DNA from: Planctomycetota bacterium
Lineage (GTDB): Bacteria > Planctomycetota > Phycisphaerae > WQYP01
Assembly (NCBI GenBank): GCA_021816165.1
Contig: JAKAYZ010000188.1
Span: 1-5,762 of the forward strand
DNA length: 5,762 nt
Direction: 5' to 3'
Of the stretch, positions 1 through 5,574 are shown one piece after another; position 1 is the stretch's first letter; every line of letters begins with the position of its first letter. Both the position numbers and the translations under genes were made by a program. A model generated the notes under the pieces. That model was not told the origin of the DNA. It ran no database searches and saw only the letters and a list, made by a program, of their open reading frames with translations.

Positions 1-190
1 GCGGTCCGCTGCCAATCCCTCAGCACCTGCGGCTTTTTGTTACCATTGGATTGCATTGATGCATGCGCAGGCGGGCCCGCGCCGTGGATATGCGGTCGCC
101 AGCCCAGATTTCACTGAATTGCCAAGCTCGGTGTGGGATGTCTGGGCGCAATGCTGCGGTGGGTGAGGCACGGAGCAGGTTGCAGGTGTC

Positions 191-213
191 GAGTGATAAA
201 TAGGAGTGATAAA
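191..213 (+). repeat. 10-bp direct repeat around the A1 ribosome binding site
   Basis: GAGTGATAAA occurs at 191-200 and again at 204-213, a 13-base period. The second copy supplies the GGAG at 203-206 that serves as the Shine-Dalgarno sequence of A1. It looks like a small tandem duplication of the leader. Whether it affects translation cannot be told from sequence. Confidence 0.7.
203..206 (+). promoter_or_regulatory. Shine-Dalgarno site for A1
   Basis: GGAG is followed by eight bases and then ATG at 215. This decides the start: the in-frame GTG at 206 overlaps the Shine-Dalgarno sequence itself and would have no site at proper spacing. The octamer ATAGGAGT (200-207) is also present before A3 at 4233-4240. 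Confidence 0.75.
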
Positions 214-214
214 A

Positions 215-1375
215 ATGTCCTCACACGTAGACTACCGCCAATCACTGAAACGGATTATCGCGGTGGCATCGGCGGCGGTTCCTTGCACGGCTTTTTTCTG
301 CGCCGCAAGGCCGTTACGGCCTAAAATCGAGATGCGGCTCGCCTGCGTGGGGCGTTGTGTTTCCGGTGCAAGTGTGCCCGTGCACATCACGCTCGTGAAC
401 AGGTCGGGATTGCCGCTGCAATTGGATCCCCTTGGCCTCGGGGGAATCATGCTGGCTCGCTTCTACGTGGGACTGGCTGGTGGCTCGCGCGGGCCGAACG
501 GAAGCATTCGGTTGAATGCAAATGGCCGATGGAAAATTCCACCCGTGCTGCCCGGGAGCAAGGCCGTGGCATCGGATGGCGTGCTGCCCCCAGGCCAGAG
601 CGAGCATTGGCTTGGCGGCTACGCATTAACAAACCTCTACGACATCACGATTCCCGGCAGGTACCGCTTTGCCATCAGGAGTAATTACGGCCTCTATCTC
701 GTTCGGCGGAAGGTCTGGCGTGAAGGTCGGGCCATGGCGATCGGACTGCACTACTTCCTCCCTGGCGTCTGGAGCAAGCGCAGCCTAAAGCCGTCCGAGC
801 GGGTAAGCACTGGCCTGCTGAGCAATTTTACCTCCTTGGTGGTTAGTGCACCCTACCACGGGGCGACCGCAGGTGCCTTGGTACCGGTGGAGGGCAGGGT
901 ACCGCATTTTTTGGGTGCCGGTGCCCGGGCACTACATATAGAGTTGGCCGGTCCCGCCGCGCCGGATCCGGGGCCGGCCACTGTGCAAGCTTTTTTTGCC
1001 TCCAATCTTCCGCGGGCCGCGATGATTAAGCTCGCTGGTGACCCGCAAACGGATTTCGCGGCCGTGCAGGTAACCGGCCCGAGCATGGACGGCGAGGTTG
1101 TCTTGGCCAAGCTCCCCAAGCCCCATTACGTAGCTTACATCTCGAAGGCTCTTGCTCCTCTGACCGCCTACGGCAAATGGCTTCTGAAACACCCGCCGAA
1201 AAAATTGCCGAAGAAAACCTACACACTTAAGCCGGGTGTGGAATACCAATACGCGGTGCCGATCAATTTGAGTTGCCAATACGATATGAGCCTGGCCGGC
1301 ACCTACCGTGTGCGTGTTGAACTGGCCCACCCGAAGATTTGGTCCAACTGGATCAAAGTAAAGGTACCGCAGTGA
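215..1375 (+). CDS. A1: exported protein with two beta-sandwich-like domains
   Basis: A 386-residue protein of unknown function, first of three paralogs (A1, A2, A3). Residues 12-32 (basic LKR, then a hydrophobic Ala/Val/Phe run) resemble a Sec signal; no proper lipobox is visible. Domain 1 (about 38-212) opens with 'VPVHITLVNRSG' (54-65), the style of Ig-like or BsuPI-like beta-sandwiches, and carries 'PPGQ...LYDITIPGRY' (126-150). Domain 2 (about 238-386) has 'GPATVQAFF' (253-261), 'LTAYG' (316-320), 'LKPG...YDMSLAGTY' (338-364) and ends KVKVPQ. The repeated PG...YD-(T/S)-G-Y pattern suggests internal duplication. A basic segment rich in Arg, Lys and aromatic residues (about 158-203) interrupts domain 1; A3 has one at the same place and A2 does not. 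The last codon and stop overlap the GTG start of B1. The ATG at 215 was chosen for its Shine-Dalgarno spacing. No catalytic motif is seen, so a structural or binding role at the cell surface is inferred. Confidence 0.85.
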   Translation: MSSHVDYRQSLKRIIAVASAAVPCTAFFCAARPLRPKIEMRLACVGRCVSGASVPVHITLVNRSGLPLQLDPLGLGGIMLARFYVGLAGGSRGPNGSIRLNANGRWKIPPVLPGSKAVASDGVLPPGQSEHWLGGYALTNLYDITIPGRYRFAIRSNYGLYLVRRKVWREGRAMAIGLHYFLPGVWSKRSLKPSERVSTGLLSNFTSLVVSAPYHGATAGALVPVEGRVPHFLGAGARALHIELAGPAAPDPGPATVQAFFASNLPRAAMIKLAGDPQTDFAAVQVTGPSMDGEVVLAKLPKPHYVAYISKALAPLTAYGKWLLKHPPKKLPKKTYTLKPGVEYQYAVPINLSCQYDMSLAGTYRVRVELAHPKIWSNWIKVKVPQ

Positions 1376-1378
1376 CGG
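1328..1378 (+). repeat. 51-bp identical repeat, copy 1 (3' end of A1)
   Basis: Positions 1328-1378 are identical base for base to 5482-5532. The block covers the last 15 sense codons of A1, the TGA stop and three further bases. It sits at the end of a 219-bp homologous segment without indels (1160-1378 versus 5314-5532), in which I count 33 mismatches, all in the first 168 bp. The two sequences diverge at once beyond 1378. Here the block also holds the GTG start codon of B1. Confidence 0.9.
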
Positions 1379-1908
1379 GCAACTTCGGATTCGGGCAATG
1401 GATGTTCAACCCGCAGTTCGGCCAGGCACCGGGCATTCAGTTCGCCTCGACGCCGGCACAGGTCGCAGGATTCAACGGGCAGTTCAATTGGTTGCAAATT
1501 TACGTGCCCGACCAGACCTTCTGGGGAAAAAATGGACAGTTAATCGACACGTTGACGGGGGCGGGCTTGGATTCTCTAAACAGGCAGCAGGGCGGCGTTT
1601 TTTACGGAGTGATCCCACCCGACGACAGTCCGGGCACACCGCCGGGTGCAGCGACCAACGGCCCAATGGCGAAAATCGTCGTCGCCGACCACGCCACGAT
1701 GTGGCTTATCTATAAACCGTCCGTTCCCGGTTCAATTTGGGTTCCGATTGACTCGGTGAATTGGAACTGGGGCGGAACGGATTCCAACTCAGGCGCTGGC
1801 TGGATACTGCGGAAGCCGTCGTGGAGCAAGAATCCGGCGGGCCAAGCCACCCACACTTATCCGGTTTGGGGCGGGTTGGCAAACAAGACACCATCGAAGG
1901 CACCGTAG
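1372..1908 (+). CDS. B1: aromatic WxWGG-domain protein, possibly 5'-truncated
   Basis: A 178-residue protein of unknown function, homologous to the C-terminal half of B2. Shared landmarks in order are 'FNWLQIYVP' (38-46; B2 'YFVQIYSA'), a W at 51, 'DDSP' (84-87), 'MWLIYKP' (110-116; B2 'MWVMYQP'), 'IWVPI' (122-126), 'WNWGG' (131-135; B2 'WHWGG'), a Trp-containing strand, and 'YPVW' (163-166) near the end. It is rich in Trp, Gly, Pro and Asn and very poor in Cys, as expected of an extracellular beta domain. Unlike B2 it has no PKD/Ig-like domain and no signal peptide: the homologous domain starts within about 20 residues of the first codon. The proposed GTG start overlaps the A1 stop as GTGA, with AAGG (1361-1364) seven bases upstream, which permits translational coupling. 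ATG at 1402 is an alternative start. It may be a functional coupled domain protein, or the 3' remnant of a longer B gene fused to the end of A1. Confidence 0.7.
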   Translation: MTGNFGFGQWMFNPQFGQAPGIQFASTPAQVAGFNGQFNWLQIYVPDQTFWGKNGQLIDTLTGAGLDSLNRQQGGVFYGVIPPDDSPGTPPGAATNGPMAKIVVADHATMWLIYKPSVPGSIWVPIDSVNWNWGGTDSNSGAGWILRKPSWSKNPAGQATHTYPVWGGLANKTPSKAP

Positions 1909-1961
1909 TGGTTCGTAACGCTGTTGGGGATTCGCCGCCGGCCAACGCGTTTTCAATTTAC

Positions 1962-1967
1962 GAGGAG
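1962..1967 (+). promoter_or_regulatory. Shine-Dalgarno site for A2
   Basis: GAGGAG is followed by nine bases and then ATG at 1977. This fixes the start of A2, although the frame is open upstream to 1761 across the end of B1. Confidence 0.8.
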
Positions 1968-1976
1968 ATTCACGCG

Positions 1977-3152
1977 ATGAAAGATAGAACCTGCCGACAC
2001 GGCGCAAAGCAGTCCGCTGGACGGCGCACGTCCGTCGCCTTTGCTGCAACCCTTTTTCCCACGTGCGTGGCCTGCGCCCTCACCAACGGGGCTTTTGCAC
2101 CGCTGGTATCGGGCAAAGCGCTCACCGTGCCGCGAAGCCCGCAGCCGCCTCGTTCGGTGCACAACGCAATCCTCATGATCGTGGGTCCATCGGCGATCGT
2201 GTCGGGCGAAAAACTGGACGTCCACATAACCGTTGTAAACCACGGCCGCCACTTTATCCTCATTTCGGGGCTTGTCCCGTCGGATTATCTGTTTCCCTCA
2301 ACTTGGTGTTGGGGACCGGGGCCGGCGTATACTCGAACCACCTTGTTTCGAAACGCACCGATCAACTTCGCGATGCCACAGGCAGGATCCGTTAAGCGAA
2401 GCGGAGCGATGCCTGGTCAACGGCACAGGCTGCGAATTCCAATCAATTTCTCCCACATTTTCGACCTGACCATGCCCGGGCGTTACGAGGCCCAGTTAGC
2501 CGGGTTGGGCATGGTCAGCAACGTGATCAAATTCCGCGTGTCGCCGCCGAATCTAAAGCCAAGGGGAGCTGCCCTGCTGCCAAGGGCGGGTGCCGCGCCG
2601 CAGTTTGTCACCGCGTGGGGAAAACCGCGCCGCGGGGTGCAGATGGGTGCGTATTGGAAATTCAACACCAATGGAAGCCGAGTGGTACGGGTGCGGATGC
2701 TGTTTCGTGTGGTTGGGCACGCTCCGCGATCAGTCCGGCTGTGCGGCAATCCCGAGGTAGATTTTGCAAAATTCAGGTTAACGGGGCCAATGTTCAAAAG
2801 CGTCCACGCCTTGGCAAGTCCGCTTGCCCGAATCGCCAATCGCCCTCCACCGCCCTCCGCCTATGGCCACTGGCTCTCCGCCCATGGCGGGGCGATGAAG
2901 GCGTCCGTAAGGTGGAAGCGATATCACCTGACGCCTGGGAAAATTTATCAGTACTGGCGACCGGTGGTGCTGAACCGGCGCTACGACCTTTCCGTTCCCG
3001 GTCCGTACCGCTTTTCAGCGCGGCTCTCCGGTTCACATTTAACTACGGGCACGGTGACGGTATATTCGTACGTGCAGCCGCGTAGTTTCAACCGGCCATT
3101 GTATGAGCGCTATATTGATGCGTGGAAGAAAAAGCATGGCATCAGCCAATAA
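1977..3152 (+). CDS. A2: exported protein with two beta-sandwich-like domains
   Basis: A 391-residue paralog of A1 and A3, function unknown. The N-terminus is basic (Lys/Arg within residues 2-17), followed by a hydrophobic stretch (about 18-37) and 'GAFA' (38-41), a plausible Sec signal with cleavage near 41. Domain 1 (about 63-190) has 'LDVHITVVNHG' (80-90), 'MPGQ...FDLTMPGRY' (145-170) and a closing strand 'NVIKFRVSPP' (182-191). Domain 2 (about 221-365) has 'VRVRMLFRVVG' (237-247), 'GNPEVDFAKFRLTGP' (257-271), 'SAYGHWL' (294-300) and 'LTPG...YDLSVPGPY' (318-344). A2 lacks the long basic insertion found in domain 1 of A1 and A3, and so shows the compact form of the fold. It does not end in the KVKVPQ tail of its paralogs; a charged extension of about 25-30 residues ending KKKHGISQ follows the last strand. 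It lies 68 nt after B1 and overlaps the start of B2. Binding or structural function is inferred only. Confidence 0.85.
   Translation: MKDRTCRHGAKQSAGRRTSVAFAATLFPTCVACALTNGAFAPLVSGKALTVPRSPQPPRSVHNAILMIVGPSAIVSGEKLDVHITVVNHGRHFILISGLVPSDYLFPSTWCWGPGPAYTRTTLFRNAPINFAMPQAGSVKRSGAMPGQRHRLRIPINFSHIFDLTMPGRYEAQLAGLGMVSNVIKFRVSPPNLKPRGAALLPRAGAAPQFVTAWGKPRRGVQMGAYWKFNTNGSRVVRVRMLFRVVGHAPRSVRLCGNPEVDFAKFRLTGPMFKSVHALASPLARIANRPPPPSAYGHWLSAHGGAMKASVRWKRYHLTPGKIYQYWRPVVLNRRYDLSVPGPYRFSARLSGSHLTTGTVTVYSYVQPRSFNRPLYERYIDAWKKKHGISQ
3124..3128 (+). promoter_or_regulatory. Putative Shine-Dalgarno site for B2
   Basis: GGAAG is followed by seven bases and then ATG at 3136. The earlier in-frame ATGs at 3103 and 3118 have no comparable site, so this favours 3136. 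The site lies inside the A2 coding region. Confidence 0.45.
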
Positions 3153-4227
3153 CGCAGTTTACAAGCTGCACGGCGAAGCGTGTGCCGCGTGGCGGCAGGC
3201 AGCAATTCGGTCGCGGAGTTTTTCAGCGCCATTGCATCGATTCGCGGCACAACGTGGAATAGTAGCCTGCGATGGTACATTGACATGGAATGCGGCCCAA
3301 AAAAACACAGCCCCTCGCCGGGGTGGCAACGGCTCAGCGGCGATAAATGGATACGTCCGGGACGCCGCCAACGGCTACCCTGTGGACCCGGCGTTTCCGG
3401 GCACGCAGACCTCGTACTACGACGCGGCGGCGGTCGTGGCACTCACCCCCAGCACCGATACCACGGCGACCTTCCCGGCCCCATCATCACCGGGAATACT
3501 TAAAAAATACTATTACACGAAAGCAGGCAGCTATACGGCGACGGTAACTCCCACCGGTGTTGCAGTGAACGCCGCCAAAACCACCTTCAGCGTGGCCGCA
3601 CCGACGACCACGCTGACGGCGAAATACCAGTACCCGACACGGAATGCCGTGGACAGCGTCCCACCGACGCAATACCTTTACCTCGACTCCGTGCCGGGGC
3701 AACTGCCCCACAACGCCCCAGCGAAGGATTATGGTGTCGTATTCACCCACGCACCCGTGCACGGCAAACCATTTTTCGGCCAAAGCTATTTCGTGCAGAT
3801 ATACAGTGCCAACGAGTATTGGCAGGGCCGCAACGCCAACGTGAAAGATGTCACATTCAACGAGGTCGGGCTTGACGGGACAGACCCCTATATGGACACC
3901 GACCAATCGGGCAGCGATGATTTTGCCGGGGATGGCCCAGAAATAGTGACGGATGACCATCTAGGGTTCGTCAGCTATTCCCCCGTAAAGGTCGATGACT
4001 CGCCGAAGATGTGGGTGATGTACCAGCCCGCACGTACGGGATCAATCAGCATTCCGCTGGCGTCGTGTCCGTGGCATTGGGGCGGCACATTGACGTGGAA
4101 CGCGACCAAAAAAACGTGGTCGTTGGCCGGGGCGGTGCCGAGTTCGGCTGGCACCATAAATGCCGGCAACACCGATCAATACCCCGTATGGACGCAGATT
4201 GTGCTTCCACCAAAGCTCAAGGATTGA
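3136..4227 (+). CDS. B2: PKD/Ig-like plus aromatic WxWGG-domain protein
   Basis: A 363-residue protein from the ATG at 3136 (374 from 3103), function unknown. Residues 1-45 have no recognisable motif or signal peptide. Residues 46-84 are a degenerate copy of the protein's own C-terminal tail ('GTLTWNA' at 47-53 against 317-323; 'YPV' at 81-83 against 349-351). Residues about 97-157 look like a PKD or Ig-like beta domain: 'VVALTPSTDTTATF', then 'YYYTKAGSYTATVTPTG' (125-141), a strand pattern typical of PKD repeats. Residues about 198-355 form the domain shared with B1: 'YFVQIYSA' (218-225), 'GLDGTDPY' (245-252), 'DDSP' (287-290), 'MWVMYQP' (292-298), 'WHWGG' (313-317), 'YPVW' (349-352). The start overlaps the end of A2 by 17 bases, which suggests coupling. 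The N-terminus is the uncertain part: it may be read through old pseudogene sequence, and the ancestral gene may have begun nearer residue 85. Extracellular or envelope location is inferred from domain type. Confidence 0.78.
   Translation: MASANNAVYKLHGEACAAWRQAAIRSRSFSAPLHRFAAQRGIVACDGTLTWNAAQKNTAPRRGGNGSAAINGYVRDAANGYPVDPAFPGTQTSYYDAAAVVALTPSTDTTATFPAPSSPGILKKYYYTKAGSYTATVTPTGVAVNAAKTTFSVAAPTTTLTAKYQYPTRNAVDSVPPTQYLYLDSVPGQLPHNAPAKDYGVVFTHAPVHGKPFFGQSYFVQIYSANEYWQGRNANVKDVTFNEVGLDGTDPYMDTDQSGSDDFAGDGPEIVTDDHLGFVSYSPVKVDDSPKMWVMYQPARTGSISIPLASCPWHWGGTLTWNATKKTWSLAGAVPSSAGTINAGNTDQYPVWTQIVLPPKLKD
3271..3387 (+). repeat. Degenerate repeat, copy 1 (remnant of a B-gene tail)
   Basis: This stretch aligns with 4081-4193, the 3' end of B2. 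The best part is 3271-3306: GG(T/C)ACATTGAC(A/G)TGGAA, then GCG and a run of seven A. After it, GCCGGGG(T/C)GG, ATAAATG and TACCC(T/C)GT are shared in the same order. Most early differences are transitions. A one-base length difference just before the A run and small indels afterwards put the middle part in a different relative frame, as expected of a decayed copy. It lies within the N-terminal part of B2. Confidence 0.6.
4081..4193 (+). repeat. Degenerate repeat, copy 2 (intact B2 tail)
   Basis: This is the coding sequence for B2 residues 316-353, from the GG of the WHWGG motif to the W of YPVW. It is the presumed intact partner of the degenerate copy at 3271-3387. Confidence 0.6.
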
Positions 4228-4235
4228 GTAAGATA

Positions 4236-4239
4236 GGAG
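4236..4239 (+). promoter_or_regulatory. Shine-Dalgarno site for A3
   Basis: GGAG is followed by nine bases and then ATG at 4249. It lies within ATAGGAGT (4233-4240), the same octamer as before A1, and follows the B2 stop directly, so A3 is probably translated from the same transcript as B2. Confidence 0.8.
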
Positions 4240-4248
4240 TCCAGTATT

Positions 4249-5529
4249 ATGAGGCTGTTTACTCCCTTGGCGTGTGCGCTCGCCGCCGCGCTTCCGGCTT
4301 GGGGGCTGGGCCCGGTTAACGGAGCGAAGGAGGTCGCGCCGGAGGTACGGCACGCTGCGGCCGGCACCGGCCAGTTTGGGCTTATCTGGCAACCGCCGAG
4401 CACGAGGTCGAAATCCCCGGGCGGGCCACCCGCTGCGGTTCACGGTATCTCAGTGGCGCTGGTTCCAACCGGGCGGCGCTTCGTGTCTGGTGCAATGCTG
4501 CCGGCGAGCGTCGTATTCCGCGACCGATCGAAATTGCCGTTCTCGATTGTGCAGGGATTACCCGCCTACTGTACATTGCGGTTTGGTGGCACCGCCGGCC
4601 CGCATCGCGCCGCGCTGTACCTTACAGCGCACGGGCAGGCCGACTGGAGCCCCGTGTCGATCAGCACGTTCGGCAACTATTTTCCGAATGTCTTCGTGCG
4701 TTCGGGCGGAAGTCTGTTGCTGCGGGCAGAGGTCGGGGGTAAGAGTGTTTTCGTCGGCAGGTATTTGGATATGACCCTGCCCGGTACCTATCGCTTGCAG
4801 GTGGAGACCAAATACGGCGTGCGGCGCGTTCCAAGCTTGTTTGCTCAATTGGCTAGGAACCCGAAGGCGCGGGCCGCGAAATGGTGGATTCACCGCAAAT
4901 TCGTTAAGCTCGGGCCGCATCTAGCGCTGGGCCAGGATAATATTGGCTGGGTGCCCCGCCATCCAAATGGGCGGCTGCGTAGCAAATGGGTAAGAATCCG
5001 GATCCTGCCGCCGTATGGCGGGCAGCGCCCGACGGCGATCACACCGGCCGGTGCCGGGGCACCCAAAATGGCAGCAAACGCCAAGCCTGGGCTTCACTTG
5101 ATTTTGGCCGATCCGGATGTGAAAGGCCCCGGGCCAATTACGGTTCGAGCCTTCTTCCAATACGCCGGGCGGGTACCAACGGGCCTTCGGCTGACCGGCG
5201 ACCCCATTTTGGATTTCGGGGCGATTGCCGTGCAACGACCGCTCAGCATGGATCGAAGCGTTCGCGTGCTGGTGCCCAAGCCGCACTGGACGACGGTAAG
5301 GGCGCTTACCCCGCTGACCGCCTACGGCAGATGGTTATTGAAGCACCCGCCGAAAAAACTGCCTGCGAAGCTTTACACGCTCAAGCCGGGCCTAGTATAC
5401 CAATACGCGGTGCCGGTCAATTTGAGTTGCCAGTACGATATGAGCCGCAGCGGCAAATACCGCGCACGCGTCGAACTGGCGCACCCGAAGATTTGGTCCA
5501 ACTGGATCAAAGTAAAGGTACCGCAGTGA
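4249..5529 (+). CDS. A3: exported protein with two beta-sandwich-like domains
   Basis: A 426-residue protein, the longest of the three A paralogs. The N-terminus MRLFTPLACALAAALPAWG is a clear Sec-type signal peptide with cleavage near residue 19-21. Domain 1 (about 66-255) has 'LPASVVFRDRSKLPFSI' (84-100), 'RYLDMTLPGTYRLQV' (171-185) and a closing strand 'WVRIRILPP' (247-255). Between these lies a basic, Trp-containing insertion (about 187-244), as in A1. Domain 2 (about 281-426) has 'GPITVRAFF' (295-303), 'LTGDPILDFGAIAV' (315-328), 'LTAYGRWLLKHPPKK' (356-370), 'LKPG...NLSCQYDMS' (378-399) and ends KVKVPQ. From LTAYG onward it aligns with A1 without gaps, and the last 15 residues are identical. 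It starts 21 nt after the B2 stop with a good Shine-Dalgarno site, and no plus-strand gene follows it in the window. Function is unknown; an envelope or extracellular role is inferred from the signal peptide and fold style. Confidence 0.88.
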   Translation: MRLFTPLACALAAALPAWGLGPVNGAKEVAPEVRHAAAGTGQFGLIWQPPSTRSKSPGGPPAAVHGISVALVPTGRRFVSGAMLPASVVFRDRSKLPFSIVQGLPAYCTLRFGGTAGPHRAALYLTAHGQADWSPVSISTFGNYFPNVFVRSGGSLLLRAEVGGKSVFVGRYLDMTLPGTYRLQVETKYGVRRVPSLFAQLARNPKARAAKWWIHRKFVKLGPHLALGQDNIGWVPRHPNGRLRSKWVRIRILPPYGGQRPTAITPAGAGAPKMAANAKPGLHLILADPDVKGPGPITVRAFFQYAGRVPTGLRLTGDPILDFGAIAVQRPLSMDRSVRVLVPKPHWTTVRALTPLTAYGRWLLKHPPKKLPAKLYTLKPGLVYQYAVPVNLSCQYDMSRSGKYRARVELAHPKIWSNWIKVKVPQ

Positions 5530-5532
5530 CGG
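5482..5532 (+). repeat. 51-bp identical repeat, copy 2 (3' end of A3)
   Basis: This block is identical to 1328-1378 and covers the last 15 sense codons of A3, its TGA stop and CGG after it. Together the two copies are direct repeats about 4.15 kb apart that bracket B1, A2, B2 and A3. Confidence 0.9.
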
Positions 5533-5574
5533 CCGCGGTCCGCGCCATCGGGCGTGCACATCTCAACCCATTGG
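5530..5574. other. Short convergent intergenic gap
   Basis: These 45 bases separate the A3 stop from the stop of the minus-strand gene. CGCG/CGCG arms around a three-base loop (5534-5544) could form a weak hairpin, but there is no T tract on either side, so a terminator is not supported. Confidence 0.4.

Larger units (their letters stand above)
1..214. other. Leader region without a supported gene
   Basis: No reading frame here has a credible start, ribosome binding site or protein-like composition. A 63-codon frame from position 133 overlaps the start of the next gene and is rich in Arg, Cys and Gly, so it looks like a shadow. A perfect 10-bp palindrome (GCGGGCCCGC) lies at 71-80 without a following T tract. 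No convincing -35/-10 pair was found. The first nine bases match the nine bases at 5535-5543, just after the stop of the last A gene, so the window may begin shortly after another paralog. That is speculative. The only clear signal is the ribosome binding site for A1 at the right end. Confidence 0.5.

Noticed and set aside
71..80. Palindrome GCGGGCCCGC as a terminator or operator
   Set aside because: There is no T tract and no second site, and a 10-bp GC palindrome is not unusual at this base composition.
180..201. Promoter made of TTGCAG (180-185) and TGATAAAT (194-201)
   Set aside because: The spacing is only about nine bases, far below the usual 16-18, and the second element overlaps the translation leader.
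932..1330. 132-codon minus-strand frame inside A1
   Set aside because: It is antisense to the conserved second domain of A1. The plus strand is supported by homology with A2 and A3.
1339..1375. Programmed frameshift that would fuse A1 to B1
   Set aside because: The frames overlap and B1 is -1 relative to A1, but no slippery heptamer is present, and the same sequence occurs at the end of A3, where no B gene follows. A GTGA stop-start overlap is the simpler reading.
3487..3960. 157-codon minus-strand frame inside B2
   Set aside because: It lies wholly antisense to the coding sequence homologous to B1, has no Shine-Dalgarno site and matches no family known to me.
5534..5544. Hairpin after A3 as an intrinsic terminator
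   Set aside because: The stem is only four base pairs and no T run follows on either strand.
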